Shown here piece by piece: positions 19,752 to 29,553 of a stretch of 64,000 bases of DNA. Position 1 is the stretch's first letter. The number at the start of each line of letters is the position of its first letter. The position numbers and the translations under genes are program-made. The notes beneath the pieces are model-generated. The model searched no databases. It was not told the DNA's origin and saw nothing but the letters and a program-made list of their open reading frames with translations. The stretch comes from Cyclobacteriaceae bacterium (lineage in GTDB: Bacteria; Bacteroidota; Bacteroidia; Cytophagales; Cyclobacteriaceae), in contig CATQIH010000006.1 of assembly GCA_958296015.1 (NCBI GenBank), positions 1 through 64,000 of the forward strand, written 5' to 3'.

Positions 19752-20066
19752 GACGAACTGCAATAAACAAATTACCCAAAGACGATATTAATGATTGGCT
19801 GCAGAGCAATTCGATGCATTGTTATTGGGTTCTGGAAAAGGCAGTGCAAATTGACATAAAAGACCTGCGATACCTGAAAGTCGCCAACCGGGATTCACTT
19901 AACACTTGAAGCCTGCTTGACAATTTGGAGCTGGGACAAAAAAGCAAAATCCAAAGTAATTCGTTTATCGGCGGTAGTGCTTAGTGAGGCATCGTTTATT
20001 TAATAAACGAAACGGGGGTATTCTGTTATTTCATAGTGAGCGGTCATTGAAAACAACTGAGCTTAA
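19752..20066. other. Intergenic stretch without a recognisable gene
   Basis: About 315 bases without a convincing frame. Short translated pieces look like remnants, but I cannot name a family. The last part (about 19980-20050) may hold the promoter of the next gene. Confidence 0.4.
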
Positions 20067-20582
20067 ATGGCAGACAATAAATTGAAAAAGGCAGCAGAAC
20101 AATCAAAACGTTATCCATTTATAGCGGAACATCGCGGCGGACCTCTAAAAATAGAGAGCCATCGTAAGTTAATTAGGTGGGCAAGAGAATGCGCCGAACA
20201 TGTTTTGCCACTGATTGACAAAGAAATTGATGAAAGACTACATTACGCATTAAATGTTGCTAAAGAATGGGAAAAAGGTAAGTTGCAGACTGGTATAGCG
20301 ATGAAGGCTTCTCTGATGGCACATGAAGTAGCGAGACAATCAGATGAGCCATTGCTCAAAGCAATAGCCCGTGCAGTTGGACAAGCAGTTGCAACAGCTC
20401 ATATGGCTGATCATTCTCTTGGAGGTGCATTTTACGCTCTTAAAGCAGTAAATCTTGCAAAAAAGAATGTAGATAAAGAGAGAATGTGGCAGACCAAAAG
20501 ACTACTACAAGGCTTACCTGTTGATATTGCAGGAATAGTTCAGTCCATGTGGGAAAAGAAAGAATTGGACAGAAGAATATAG
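20067..20582 (+). CDS. Imm5-like putative immunity protein, copy 1
   Basis: 171 aa, all-helical. The pattern LIRWARECAEHVLPL, then ALNVAKEWEKGKLQTG and the alanine-rich AIARAVGQAVATAHMADHSLGGAFYALKAV block matches the family annotated as Imm5-like putative immunity proteins. It is paired with a related gene at 20788 across a palindromic spacer. No toxin gene is adjacent, so the immunity role is family knowledge only. Confidence 0.65.
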   Translation: MADNKLKKAAEQSKRYPFIAEHRGGPLKIESHRKLIRWARECAEHVLPLIDKEIDERLHYALNVAKEWEKGKLQTGIAMKASLMAHEVARQSDEPLLKAIARAVGQAVATAHMADHSLGGAFYALKAVNLAKKNVDKERMWQTKRLLQGLPVDIAGIVQSMWEKKELDRRI

Positions 20583-20592
20583 AAACAACGAA

Positions 20593-20755
20593 CCGCTAAC
20601 AAGGGTTTTGCGTCAGGCAGGCTGAAGTACAAAATTCAACAGCAGTTTTTAAATTGAACTTCGTAATAATATAGGCTTTTGTACTTCGATTTCCCGCCCG
20701 AACGGAAAGCCCCGAAACGCTGGCAGCAAGGCTAACAAGACAAGTTAGCAATAGA
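20593..20755. repeat. Long imperfect palindrome between the two Imm5-like genes (attC-like?)
   Basis: The spacer starts CCGCTAACAAGGGTTTTGCG and ends GGCTAACAAG then AAGTTAGC. It contains inverted arms GAAGTACAAAA and TTTTGTACTTC. A GCTAAC/GTTAGC box at each end with an imperfect palindrome between is the general look of an integron-type attC site, but I see no integrase, and the boxes are not exact matches to the GTTRRRY core. Confidence 0.4.
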
Positions 20756-20787
20756 AAAATGGTAACAATTAATCGGCTGTTTAGACA

Positions 20788-21303
20788 ATGATATTACCCA
20801 AAGAAAGAGATCTAAGATTCATAACCATAAGACGCGGTGGAACACTAACAGATTCAGATCATCATTTGCTTGCTTTATGGGCGGCTGATTGTGCAGAACA
20901 CGTATTGCACTTCTTCGAGGAGGAACAGCCCTCGGACCCTCGCCCACGTCAGGCAATCGAAGCAGTTCGTGCTTGGACTTGTGGAGAACTTAAGATGATG
21001 GAGACTCGTGCAATGGGAGGTCATTCTATGGCTGCAGCAAGAAATTTAAAAGGCGCCGCCCGAAATGCTGCCTACGCTGCTGGTCAAGCTGCAGTGACAG
21101 CACATGTAGCTGCACACGAACTTGGAGCTGCCGCTTATGCAATTAAAGCTGTATGGGAGTCTGTAGAAAAAAATGAGAAAGATAAAGCGGGAGAAAAAGA
21201 ATGCAAATGGCAGCGTAATCAACTTCCGGATGAAATCCGCGAACTTGTTCTTGATGACCAAAAACTAAGAAATCAAATATGTTGGTTCGTATTCAATTTT
21301 TGA
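20788..21303 (+). CDS. Imm5-like putative immunity protein, copy 2
   Basis: 171 aa, paralogous to the gene at 20067: LALWAADCAEHVLHFFEEEQPSDPRPRQAIEAVRAW, then MAAARNLKGAARNAAYAAGQAAVTAHVAAHELGAAAYAIKAV. This is closer to the family consensus than copy 1. The two proteins have diverged well beyond a recent duplication, so they may have arrived as separate cassettes. Confidence 0.7.
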   Translation: MILPKERDLRFITIRRGGTLTDSDHHLLALWAADCAEHVLHFFEEEQPSDPRPRQAIEAVRAWTCGELKMMETRAMGGHSMAAARNLKGAARNAAYAAGQAAVTAHVAAHELGAAAYAIKAVWESVEKNEKDKAGEKECKWQRNQLPDEIRELVLDDQKLRNQICWFVFNF

Positions 21304-21335
21304 CCTAACATTAATGTCAATTTCAATGAAGAATA

Positions 21336-21475
21336 AAAAACAGCAGCTAACACTGTATAAGCGTAGTGCGGGCCAAAATGCTAAATCTTGGATGAATTGA
21401 ATATTTACGGTGTTGCTGAAATTCCTTGCCTTCGGCAATATCCGAACCGTTAGTGGCAAGGGAACCGAGGCACTT
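21336..21475. repeat. Second spacer with GCTAACA / CGTTAGTGGCAAG boxes
   Basis: After the second Imm5-like gene the spacer holds CAGCTAACACTGTATAAGCG and later ACCGTTAGTGGCAAG, again paired GCTAAC/GTTAG boxes around roughly 100 bases. It resembles the spacer at 20593-20755 in plan, not in detail. Confidence 0.35.
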
Positions 21476-21545
21476 ACATACCATTGTCATAGCGCCATTA
21501 TACTTTTGCACGAGCAATAAAATTATACACTTAAACAATAGAAAA

Positions 21546-21950
21546 ATGAAGAACATTAATTTAGTATCACTAAGAATTATCACCGCTGATATTAAGCGTT
21601 TAGTTCAGTTTTTTGAAAAAGCAACCGGGATAACGGCAAAGTGGTCTACAGACGAGTTTGCAGAAATCGTGACAAGTTCATTCACCCTGGCAATTGGAAG
21701 CACTAAAACGCTGGCCGTCTTCGGAGAAGGAATTGCGCAGCCAGCCGCGAACAAAAGTGTCATTATAGAATTCCTTGTAGAGAATGTAGATGAAGATTAT
21801 GAGAAGATTAAAGATTTAACCAGTGAGATTGTTCAAAAGCCAACAACAATGCCTTGGGGAAATCGTTCGTTGCTATTTCAGGACCCGGATGGCAATTTAA
21901 TCAACTTCTTTACACCAGTAAGTCCGGATGCTATTAAGAAATTTGATTAA
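21546..21950 (+). CDS. VOC/glyoxalase-fold protein
   Basis: About 134 aa from the ATG at 21546 (MKNINLVSLRIITADIKRLVQFFEKATG). The fold signature is two beta-alpha-beta-beta-beta repeats, with LLFQDPDGNLINFFTPV at the end, typical of vicinal-oxygen-chelate proteins. These include fosfomycin or bleomycin resistance proteins and dioxygenases; the exact role is unknown. A longer upstream reading lacks family similarity, so I chose the internal ATG. Confidence 0.8.
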   Translation: MKNINLVSLRIITADIKRLVQFFEKATGITAKWSTDEFAEIVTSSFTLAIGSTKTLAVFGEGIAQPAANKSVIIEFLVENVDEDYEKIKDLTSEIVQKPTTMPWGNRSLLFQDPDGNLINFFTPVSPDAIKKFD

Positions 21951-22186
21951 AGACAACGCCATGCCAATTGGATAGGTTTGCCAAAATGGGGACTGACGAA
22001 AAAATGCTTAGCCACTGAAATACTATTCAGCCTTAGCAATAAATTTAAGTCGGCAGAACAGCAGTTTCTAGTACACCAGAGGTATGCAAACCGTTAACGA
22101 TAGCAACAGACCAGCTCGTGATGCGCAAGATATGGTTACAACATAGATAGATTCGGCTCTTTATTTTATTGTGAGGGTATGCCGCT

Positions 22187-22861
22187 TTGTTTTTGAAAAT
22201 AAACCAAATAAAACGCGCTCTTAGAGAGCAAACCTTTCTTATATCTGGCGGAAGCTCGGGAGTTGGAAAAGCAACTGCAATTGGACTGGCTCAAAAAGGG
22301 GCAAAAATTGTAATTGTCAATCGTGATGCCACTGTAAGTCAACGGGCTTTGGAAGAAATTGCCCAGCGGACAGGAAAGGACAATGGCGAGTACCTGATTG
22401 CTGACCTTTCTTTGCAGTCATCAGTTAAGAAGCTGGCAGACGAATTTAAGAACAAATACAACAATTTGCATGTATTGGCAAACTGTACTGGAGCTATTTT
22501 CGACGAAATCAAATGACGGCAGAGGAAACAGAGAGAACATTTGCTATCAACTATATGAGTCATTATTGGCTGACAACAAACCTGCTTGACATTTTATGCT
22601 TTTAATCCGGGTGTCATCAAATCAAATCTTACCGCTAAATCTCCGTGGTACTTAAAGCTTTTAGCATTACTCTATATACCTTTTGAAAAGGACATCTGCG
22701 ATGTAACGACTTGGCTTTCTACCTCTGGTGAAGTAGAAAATGTATCGGGTAAGTTCTTCAATCACGATAGAAAAATGATACCCTTTCATGAAAAAGTTAA
22801 ACCTGAGGTTGGTGAAACATTGTGGACATTAAGCGAAGTGCTGTCAAGCAATAAAGGATAA
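22187..22861 (+). pseudogene. SDR-family dehydrogenase, broken
   Basis: The N-terminal part has a Rossmann start (LISGGSSGVGKATAIGLAQKGAKIVIV) and ends at a stop after NCTGAIFDEIK. A second frame resumes with MTAEETERTFAINYMSHYWLTTNLLD, and a third has FNPGVIKSNL...SGEVENVSGKFF. The active-site Ser and YxxxK segment are missing, so there has been an internal deletion as well as frameshifts. Not functional. Confidence 0.75.
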
Positions 22862-22976
22862 AAGAGTGATAGGTAATATCAATAGTCCGTAGAGTTTTAG
22901 GCGGCAATGCAGCCATAGTTGAATAAGAGAGGCATTACCCGCCTGCTGCCTCAAGCATAAATAAGGAAGCACTATT

Positions 22977-23231
22977 CTATTTTTCGGCTGGAATACGGTT
23001 GATGACGTCTGTATAAGCCGCTATGTCCAGAAAAGCCAGTACCTGGGTAATCCGGTCGTTTTGCAGCTTCATCACCTTGCGGTAGGGTTTGCTGTCTGTG
23101 GCGGTGGCTGCGCCCTCCCAGATGGCCAACACCACGTCGCCATCTGTGTAGAGGTTGCGCACCTTCGGCGGGATCAAACGCTGGTTCTCCGGAGGGGTGG
23201 CAAGGTACGGGGGGATGGAGAAGATGCACAC
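22977..23231 (-). pseudogene. SnoaL-like protein fragment
   Basis: The frame ending at 22977 reads ENQRLIPPKVRNLYTDGDVVLAIWEGAATATDSKPYRKVMKLQNDRITQVLAFLDIAAYTDVINRI, the C-terminal half of a SnoaL/ketosteroid-isomerase-like protein. The N-terminal half is absent or out of frame up to about 23412. The segment is GC-richer than its neighbours. Confidence 0.55.
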
Positions 23232-23442
23232 CCAGAACCTGCTGGAGGCAATCGGTTACAACCTCTACAGAAGTTAGGGAATAATTGCGTTCAATTGTGA
23301 AAAATGAGGGGAAAAACCCTGGAAAAACGACAATAGAGGCCCGAAAAAGAACTGAAAAATTGAAAAAACGACCTCGGAAAAAAGGGTTTAAAAACAAAAG
23401 CTTCTTTCGCAACGGTCTTATATAATATTACAACACAAACTA

Positions 23443-24660
23443 TTATGCCGGTTGCTGGCTGATTTTCTTGGTTTTAACAAGCAGTATCAGTGCCGAGAAA
23501 GTTGCAGATACAGCGATGATCGATGCCATGGCCACTGGGGTTCCATCAGAGAATAAGGCCAGCAGAATGGTTGAGATGATACCACTGCCGTATTGCAGAG
23601 ATCCCAACAGGGCCGATGCAGCCCCGCCCATATCAGAAACATCATCTAGGGCGGCCGCCGTTGCGCACGCTGCAATGATCCCATTCATAGAATAAAAGAC
23701 AAATATGAGGCAAACAAGGGTATAAAGTCCTCCAATTTGAGAGATTGCACATATAGCCAGCGCAACTCCGGCAATTGTTGCAATAAGAGTTGCACATTGT
23801 AGTAATTGGTCTAGTGAGAACCGCTTTACTAATTTTTTATTCAACGCGCTTACGGCAACAATTCCTATCATGTTGAGCGCGAAAAACAATCCGTACCGTT
23901 GGGGTTCCATGCCGTAATGGGAAATATAGACCGCCGGGGATCCCGCCACAAATGCGTAGGCTCCCACATAAAAAAAGGTAACGCACAGGGTGTACCTCAT
24001 ATAGCTTTTACGAAAGATCAATATCTTGTACTTTGAAAAAGCTTGTGTCAGTGAGGTTGAGGATCTTTTTTTTGAGGGAAGGGTTTCCGGCAACAATCTT
24101 ACCGCTACCAGCAGTAAGATGCCGATAAGTGCCAGGAGCCAAAAGATATTATGCCAGGAACCTATCAACAGAAGCTGTCCTCCTAAAAAAGGACCTACAA
24201 TAGGGGCAACAGCCAGAATCATGATAAGCGTCGACAACGTCTGGGCTGCTTTGGTGCGACCATAAACATCTCTTACCATTGCCCGGGCAATCATGGGTCC
24301 GGTACAGGCACCAACCGCCTGAAAAACCCTCCACAGGACAATCTGCACAATACTCTCGGATAATGCACATCCTATGGATCCAATGACAAACAGACACATA
24401 CCAATAGTTAAAGGCAATCGCCTTCCATACTTATCGCTGATGGGACCCCAGACAATTTGCGCCAATGAGAACCCGATCAAAAAACCTGTGATAGTCAGTT
24501 CAATATTTCCCTGAAGGTCCTGATGCATTTTCGGCATGGCAGGCAGATAGATGTCCGTAGCCAGGGATATAACCGCCATCAGAGCACCTAAAATACTCAG
24601 GAATAGCCAGTTTGTCTTTTCTTTGCCCACCTTGATCTGTGGCAGTCCTATTTTTATCAT
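23443..24660 (-). CDS. Bcr/CflA-type MFS drug exporter
   Basis: 405 aa with 12 hydrophobic segments. Motifs include the early ATDIYLPAMPKMHQDL and the loop GPISDKYGRRLPL (MFS motif A), with RVFQAVGACTGPMIARAMVRDVYG after TM4, typical of drug:H+ antiporter-1 transporters of the Bcr/CflA group. It should export small toxic molecules across the inner membrane. No regulator is adjacent. Confidence 0.85.
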   Translation of the reverse strand: MIKIGLPQIKVGKEKTNWLFLSILGALMAVISLATDIYLPAMPKMHQDLQGNIELTITGFLIGFSLAQIVWGPISDKYGRRLPLTIGMCLFVIGSIGCALSESIVQIVLWRVFQAVGACTGPMIARAMVRDVYGRTKAAQTLSTLIMILAVAPIVGPFLGGQLLLIGSWHNIFWLLALIGILLLVAVRLLPETLPSKKRSSTSLTQAFSKYKILIFRKSYMRYTLCVTFFYVGAYAFVAGSPAVYISHYGMEPQRYGLFFALNMIGIVAVSALNKKLVKRFSLDQLLQCATLIATIAGVALAICAISQIGGLYTLVCLIFVFYSMNGIIAACATAAALDDVSDMGGAASALLGSLQYGSGIISTILLALFSDGTPVAMASIIAVSATFSALILLVKTKKISQQPA

Positions 24661-24763
24661 GCTGTCTTCTTCGGACTTGTATTAACTAAAAATCTACGTG
24701 CTGCCTAACCCTCATTTTCCACGGGGGCTTGTCAATACTTAAGCGATTTTCACTTATGTACTG

Positions 24764-25306
24764 CTACTTTTCGACCAGTTTGCCTAGCGTGTAAGTATCT
24801 AAAAACGCCTCTACGGCAATAATTTTTCCGCCATTATCAAACTTGAGTTTCCAGGCATACTCGTTGATATACTGGCCTCCAGCTACGGCAGTGGCGGTTC
24901 CTTTCCATTGCAACCAGACTATATCCCCGGATGCATTGATGTCGATGAGTTCGGGCTTTATGCTCGTACTTAAAAAGTTGTTTATCGGCACTACCGCTTT
25001 CTCCATAAAGTCCTTCTTTCCCTGATATACGCCCGAAAAAGGAGCCTTTCCGGTCACGTGCCATACCATGTTTTCATCCAGTAAATCAAAAAAGCTGCCC
25101 TTGCCCGTAACCCAGTCATCGAACGCATCTTCCACGATTTTTCGGTTTCTTTCCGCTGTTTCGTGATCCATTGATTTGTTATCGGTTTGTTTGCTGTTTG
25201 CATTGGTTGTCGCCATTTCAGCATCGAGTCTTGTGGATGTGCCTTGTTGGCAAGCCGAAAAAGCGCAAACACCTAAAATTAAAATGACCTTGATTATATT
25301 TTTCAT
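24764..25306 (-). CDS. SnoaL-like lipoprotein
   Basis: 180 aa. A lipoprotein signal (MKNIIKVILILGVCAFSAC) precedes a SnoaL-like domain (RKIVEDAFDDWVTGKGSFFDLLDENMVWHVTGKAPFSGVYQGKKDFME ... YAWKLKFDNGGKIIAVEAFLDTYTLGKLVEK). The cysteine at residue 19 is the expected lipidation site. The domain is that of nuclear-transport-factor-2-like isomerases; the substrate is unknown. It starts 11 nt before the Atu4866-like gene ends, on the same strand and probably co-transcribed. Confidence 0.8.
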   Translation of the reverse strand: MKNIIKVILILGVCAFSACQQGTSTRLDAEMATTNANSKQTDNKSMDHETAERNRKIVEDAFDDWVTGKGSFFDLLDENMVWHVTGKAPFSGVYQGKKDFMEKAVVPINNFLSTSIKPELIDINASGDIVWLQWKGTATAVAGGQYINEYAWKLKFDNGGKIIAVEAFLDTYTLGKLVEK

Positions 25307-25317
25307 GAAATTGCTAT

Positions 25318-25680
25318 TTATAGATCGCGTTTGAAGAGGACCATTCCACCATGATACAGGATACCATCCTTAAAATCGCCATCAGCAGTAAAGCCGGTGT
25401 CGTCTTTATATTCAATATGGTTGCCCTCCACCCAATATTTGCCCTGATAGGCACTTTCGGTATCGCCGCGAGCTTCATCGTACCGGCCGTTGGGCAACAG
25501 GTTGTGGCGGATGCGGCCATCCTCGGTTACCCACATACCGATGTAATCCTTGGTTTCCTCGATGGTTTTTTCATTTTCCATATTTTCATCTTGTTTATCG
25601 GGTCCGTTTATTTGACCCTTGCAGCTTGTGCATAGTGTAAAGGCCAGTAAAAAAAGCAGTTTATAAGATTGCATTATCAT
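25318..25680 (-). CDS. Atu4866-family lipoprotein
   Basis: 120 aa. A lipoprotein signal (LLFLLAFTLCTSC) is followed by a small beta-barrel matching the Agrobacterium Atu4866 family: YIGMWVTEDGRIRHNLLPNGRYDEARG, SAYQGKYWVEGNHIEYKDDTGFTADGDFKDGILYHGGMVLFKR. Members often accompany oxidoreductases and SnoaL-like genes, as here. Function unknown. It stands just upstream of the SnoaL-like lipoprotein gene. Confidence 0.75.
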   Translation of the reverse strand: MIMQSYKLLFLLAFTLCTSCKGQINGPDKQDENMENEKTIEETKDYIGMWVTEDGRIRHNLLPNGRYDEARGDTESAYQGKYWVEGNHIEYKDDTGFTADGDFKDGILYHGGMVLFKRDL

Positions 25681-25805
25681 CGTTTATGTTTATGAGTTTT
25701 GGTATGAATCTCCTCGAACAAAAACCGGCTCTTCACAACCTACAGGATGTATCAAGTAGACACAAGTCCAGTTATAGCTTATATGCGGTGCTGGTAGTAG
25801 TTATG

Positions 25806-26510
25806 CTACCAAGCCCATTCGATATTTTTATAATCGAGGTATAAGTTCTTTTTAGAACCCATATTCCTGAGTACTACCTGGTATACCCCATCAATACTTT
25901 CGGCTATGGATATTTCAGCAGAAACGGTTCCATCCAAAGTTCCCATTTCCGTTTCTACCCAACCGGGATGGATATGCAAAACGGTAATGTTTTTTCTATT
26001 AAATTCTGAAAAAAGGCCACGCGCCATCATATTAAGACCTGCTTTAGACGCTCGGTATAATTCCAAGCCGCCTTCTATGTTTCTATCCACGCTACCGCGA
26101 TGAGAAGACATGAAGCAGAGCGTTCCACCATCTTTTAAATTTTCCATTATTTTCCGAGCTAAACGGATTGGACCAATGGTGTTTGTCATAAACAATTGAA
26201 GCACTTCATCATCGGTAGCTTCGGCAGATGATTGGTGTAACGGTCCCCATATCCCCGCGTTCATATAGATTACATCAAAAAATTTGCTTTCCTGCAAGTT
26301 GTTGTAAAATTCGTCAACGGAATCATTTTGTGTGGTGTCAACATGAAGGATATGGAGAGTATCGTTAAACTCTTTTTTTAATTTGTTGATCTCTTCCGGA
26401 TTGTCATTTTTTCTTATTGTTGCCGTAACATGCCAGTCATGGCTAAGAAATTTTTGAGTTAGGGCCAATCCTAATCCTCTATCAGTTCCTACGATCAATA
26501 TATTTTTCAT
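25806..26510 (-). CDS. SDR-family oxidoreductase
   Basis: About 234 aa from the ATG at 26510 (MKNILIVGTDRGLGLALTQKFL). The cofactor motif is GTDRGLG, NAG occurs as MNAGIWG, the Ser is in MSSHRGS, and YRASK gives the catalytic Tyr and Lys. Resembles the short carbonyl reductase-like SDRs. A GWVETEMG motif follows the active site. Substrate unknown. Confidence 0.8.
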   Translation of the reverse strand: MKNILIVGTDRGLGLALTQKFLSHDWHVTATIRKNDNPEEINKLKKEFNDTLHILHVDTTQNDSVDEFYNNLQESKFFDVIYMNAGIWGPLHQSSAEATDDEVLQLFMTNTIGPIRLARKIMENLKDGGTLCFMSSHRGSVDRNIEGGLELYRASKAGLNMMARGLFSEFNRKNITVLHIHPGWVETEMGTLDGTVSAEISIAESIDGVYQVVLRNMGSKKNLYLDYKNIEWAW

Positions 26511-26626
26511 TGTTCTAGTTTTATTTAAACTGCTGTATATATCTGGCACCAAGTAATGTCCCCTTCCGTGTTTGATGAAAGTGTAGTAATCTAAAATGAG
26601 GTGTTTCCGCTCAGTTCAACTCTTGG

Positions 26627-27166
26627 TTAGTTCCAGCCCAATAGGGGTGAATGCTGTACCTCGACTGCATAGGCTTTTGTAAGGCCATTAACGGCAAACT
26701 TGGTGGCGCAGTAAATGCCCCAGCCCGGAAAATTGCCGTTGAAGCCGCCAATCGACGAGATATTAAAGACGCGCCCGTAGCCCTGCTGCCGCAGGTAGGG
26801 CGTGGCGTAGTGCAGCACGTTAAGGGTGCCAAACACGTTGACGTCGAAATTTTGCCGCGCCTCCTGGTCGGTCAGCTCCTCCAGCGCGCCTAGCTGTCCG
26901 TAGCCAGCGTTGTTCACCACCACATCAATCCCACTAAAGGTTTGAACTGTTGTTTCGAGGGCCTGGCGCACGCTGGCTTCGTCGCCCAGATCTACTTGCA
27001 GGGGCAGGAAGCGGTCGGCCGCAGTCGGCTGCACAGCCTGCTTTAGCTCGTCGGTGCAACGAGAGGTGGCGGCCACTACGTATCCCAGAGACAGTAGTTG
27101 GCGCACTAATAGTAAGCCGAGTCCCTTAGAGGCCCCGGTCACAAACCAGATTTTTGAGAATTGCAT
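26627..27166 (-). pseudogene. SDR-family oxidoreductase, C-terminally truncated, GC-rich
   Basis: 179 residues, against about 270-280 for relatives. It starts MQFSKIWFVTGASKGLGLLLVRQLL, has NNAG and the SSIGG and YCATKFAV active-site motifs, then ends with a stop just after AYAVEVQ. The last third, needed for substrate binding and assembly, is gone. The DNA is clearly GC-richer than the flanking genes, a sign of recent transfer from a GC-rich Bacteroidota such as a Hymenobacter-like donor (inference). Confidence 0.7.
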
Positions 27167-27177
27167 AACATGAATGT

Positions 27178-27289
27178 TTGGTACGCTACAAAGGTACCAC
27201 AGCTGCCAGTCTCCTCGCCAACCCTGATCAAACCAATACTATCGAAAATCAAACATTTCGCATGGCTGAGGGAGTGATGCCCAGATGCT
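27178..27289. repeat. Diverged duplicate of the araC-tail/promoter segment at 30684-30796
   Basis: This segment and 30684-30796 share a common origin: both contain GCTGCCAGTCTCCTCGC and ATCAAACCA, and both continue through AATCAAACA into the C-terminal codons of an AraC-type regulator (LGITPSAMRNV here, LGMPPSAVRIV there). It marks a recombination joint. Confidence 0.65.
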
Positions 27290-27809
27290 GATTAAAATCG
27301 GTTTTTGTATAGCCGGGGTCAATCGCATTTACTTTGAAAGCCGTATCACGCAAATCGTAAGCTAAGGTAACGGTGTACATGTTCAGCGCCGATTTTGAAG
27401 AAGAATAAACCGCGTATTTGGCATGGTGGTAAAATGGCCAATTCGGATCGCTTTGCAGCGAAAGAGAACCCACACTTGAACTTACGTTTACAATTCTTGG
27501 CTCGGGCGATTTTTGCAGCAAATGGATAAAAGCTTGGGTAACGCTTACAGCGGCTTACAAATTTGTCTTAAACACGTTTTTGAAATTATCAATACCTGTA
27601 TCGAGAGTAGTTTGTGGTAAAACTCCGCTGATACCTGCATTGTTGATAAGCACGTCTAACACATCTGTCCTTTTGCCTATTGCTTCTCGGGTAGCCTTAA
27701 CAGATTGTTGATTGGTTACATCTATTTCTATTGCTTCCACATTAGTAAGCCCTTCGGCCTTGATTTTTTCTACAGCTTCTAAACCATTCTCCAAATTTCG
27801 GCTTCCCAA
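27249..27809 (-). pseudogene. SDR remnant fused to an AraC tail
   Basis: The upstream part (NLENGLEAVEKIKAEGLTNVEAIEIDVTNQQSVK ... VLINNAGISGVLPQTTLD) and the downstream part (RIVNVSSSVGSL ... YSSSKSALNMYTVTLAYDL ... VNAIDPGYTKTDFN) belong to one SDR, interrupted by an in-frame TAA at 27555-27557. The N-terminal cofactor motif is lost. After DFNQH the frame runs into LGITPSAMRNV, which is the end of an AraC regulator, so the C-terminus comes from a recombination event. Not functional. Confidence 0.75.
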
Positions 27810-27931
27810 ATAAACAAAATAATTATGCCCATCAGCAACTGCTCAGACACACTAAAATTACCGCTTAGCTATTGTTAACCCTTTCTTTTACTTTCGAACT
27901 ATTGTTTTTGATGAAGCTGTATTTTTGCAAT

Positions 27932-29260
27932 CTATTTAACTTTCAAAATATAGATACCCATATTCTTATCTGTGATGTAAATATAGCCACGCCTATCTAC
28001 CAGGACATCTTCGGTTTGAACTACCAAATCATCTTCCGGCATCGGGCCAAATCGTTTTAAGGGTTTGGGAGGCATAAAATACCCGATTTCTTTGGGAACC
28101 GCTACATCCGACACATCATAGACCCGAAGCCCTGCATTGAACCAAGCCATATAAAACAAATCGCCTTGACCTTGCACATCGGGATTATGCAATAAGTGAT
28201 TGAAATTATGCGGCCCCGACCAGCCTTTTTCTTCCCGGTAACTGGTGCCTTTGGGGGTTAACGGTTGGGGAAACAGCGAAATCAGTTTTGGATTTTTGAT
28301 GTCTTTAATATCTACGATTGATGCGTGAGACAATGCTCCTTTTCCGTAGGAAACATCTTCAGAATTAACAAAAGCAATTCCTTTTTCCATTATCGGCAAG
28401 GCTCCGTGAACCCCAAACCTGTCGTGGAATGGGGGGCTAAAATCCAAACGTGAAACTTGTTTAGGATTTTTAATATCACTGATATCCAGCACTACCAATC
28501 CAGCTGCACCATAAGGCAGATATGCCAGACTATCCACTACGTAAGGCGGCCCGTGTAAGGATACTTCATGATCGCCGCCACAAAAAACGTGATGGGGATG
28601 ACTCGAAGTTGTGGCTTTTCCATCAGGATGTTTTTCGTCTATATAGTGATGCTCCGTTTCGGTGTCTTTCTGTCCCGGAACCCACCATCGGGAAACCTCC
28701 AAAGGCTTCTTTGGGTCGCTTATATCAACTATAACATAAATATTCCCTTTGTAACCGGGCATTCCCGCTGCCAGGTGCATATACTTTCCACCGCTGTAAA
28801 AATTACGGTGCGTACCGCTCCCACCCGTTTTGTAGTGACCCAGTTTTTTGGGGTTAAGCGGGTCTGAAATATTCCAGATATAAACGCCTTCTGTAAACAG
28901 TTTAGTGGTATCGCCACCAAAGTTCGGAAATATCTTTTCCAGCGAAGTGATCATTATATCTCCGTGAAGTTCCATCTGCAATGTCCAGGTATTGGGCGGA
29001 CCTTCTATAAACTTCACAACCTTGGGTTTTGTAGCATCAGTAACATCCACTACCGACCAACCCGAGTCCCAAAAATGTCCGGTAAATAAATACCATCTGC
29101 CTTTATGTTCTTTGATAGACATTTTAAAAGCAGGTCTGCCGTTCATATCCGTATAGCCAACCGGAACAATCCCTTTTGCTTCATATCCTTTCGGAATTTC
29201 CTGAGCAAACAAACCGCTATATAAGAAGCTCAAAATGATACTGAATAAAATTGGTTTCAT
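27932..29260 (-). CDS. LVIVD-repeat secreted beta-propeller protein
   Basis: About 442 aa from the ATG at 29260, which begins a signal peptide (MKPILFSIILSFLYSGLFAQ). The body has repeated units ending in VVDVTDATKPKVV, VYIWNISDPLNPKKLG, VIVDISDPKKPLEVS, LVVLDISDIKNPKQVS and SIVDIKDIKNPKLIS, the LVIVD repeat of a predicted propeller. Members are exported and of unknown function. A longer upstream reading adds residues that do not look like a signal peptide. Confidence 0.8.
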   Translation of the reverse strand: MKPILFSIILSFLYSGLFAQEIPKGYEAKGIVPVGYTDMNGRPAFKMSIKEHKGRWYLFTGHFWDSGWSVVDVTDATKPKVVKFIEGPPNTWTLQMELHGDIMITSLEKIFPNFGGDTTKLFTEGVYIWNISDPLNPKKLGHYKTGGSGTHRNFYSGGKYMHLAAGMPGYKGNIYVIVDISDPKKPLEVSRWWVPGQKDTETEHHYIDEKHPDGKATTSSHPHHVFCGGDHEVSLHGPPYVVDSLAYLPYGAAGLVVLDISDIKNPKQVSRLDFSPPFHDRFGVHGALPIMEKGIAFVNSEDVSYGKGALSHASIVDIKDIKNPKLISLFPQPLTPKGTSYREEKGWSGPHNFNHLLHNPDVQGQGDLFYMAWFNAGLRVYDVSDVAVPKEIGYFMPPKPLKRFGPMPEDDLVVQTEDVLVDRRGYIYITDKNMGIYILKVK

Positions 29261-29553
29261 TTTAGATTGTTTTAAGGGATAGTTATTGAAAAAGTGTGGA
29301 TGGGATTGGATGAGTTGAGCGGGTAAACTGCCGCAAAACCGTTCCTTCAAGTGACTACATCATCCACACCTTTCGAGGACTACCTTTTATTAGACAAAGT
29401 TCGTATGAAGAGAAAACAGAAAGGTATTCAAATAACAGATATACGTAGCTATAAGTACGATTCGCTAACGGTTCGGGGTTTGGTGTAGTAGCAGCATTTT
29501 AGCACTGCTATGTCACCGCTACATTATTCACACTAGCTTAAACCACCGCACAA

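Noticed and set aside
20593-20755. True integron attC site
   Set aside because: Boxes do not match the GTTRRRY core exactly and no integron integrase is present, so I report it only as attC-like.
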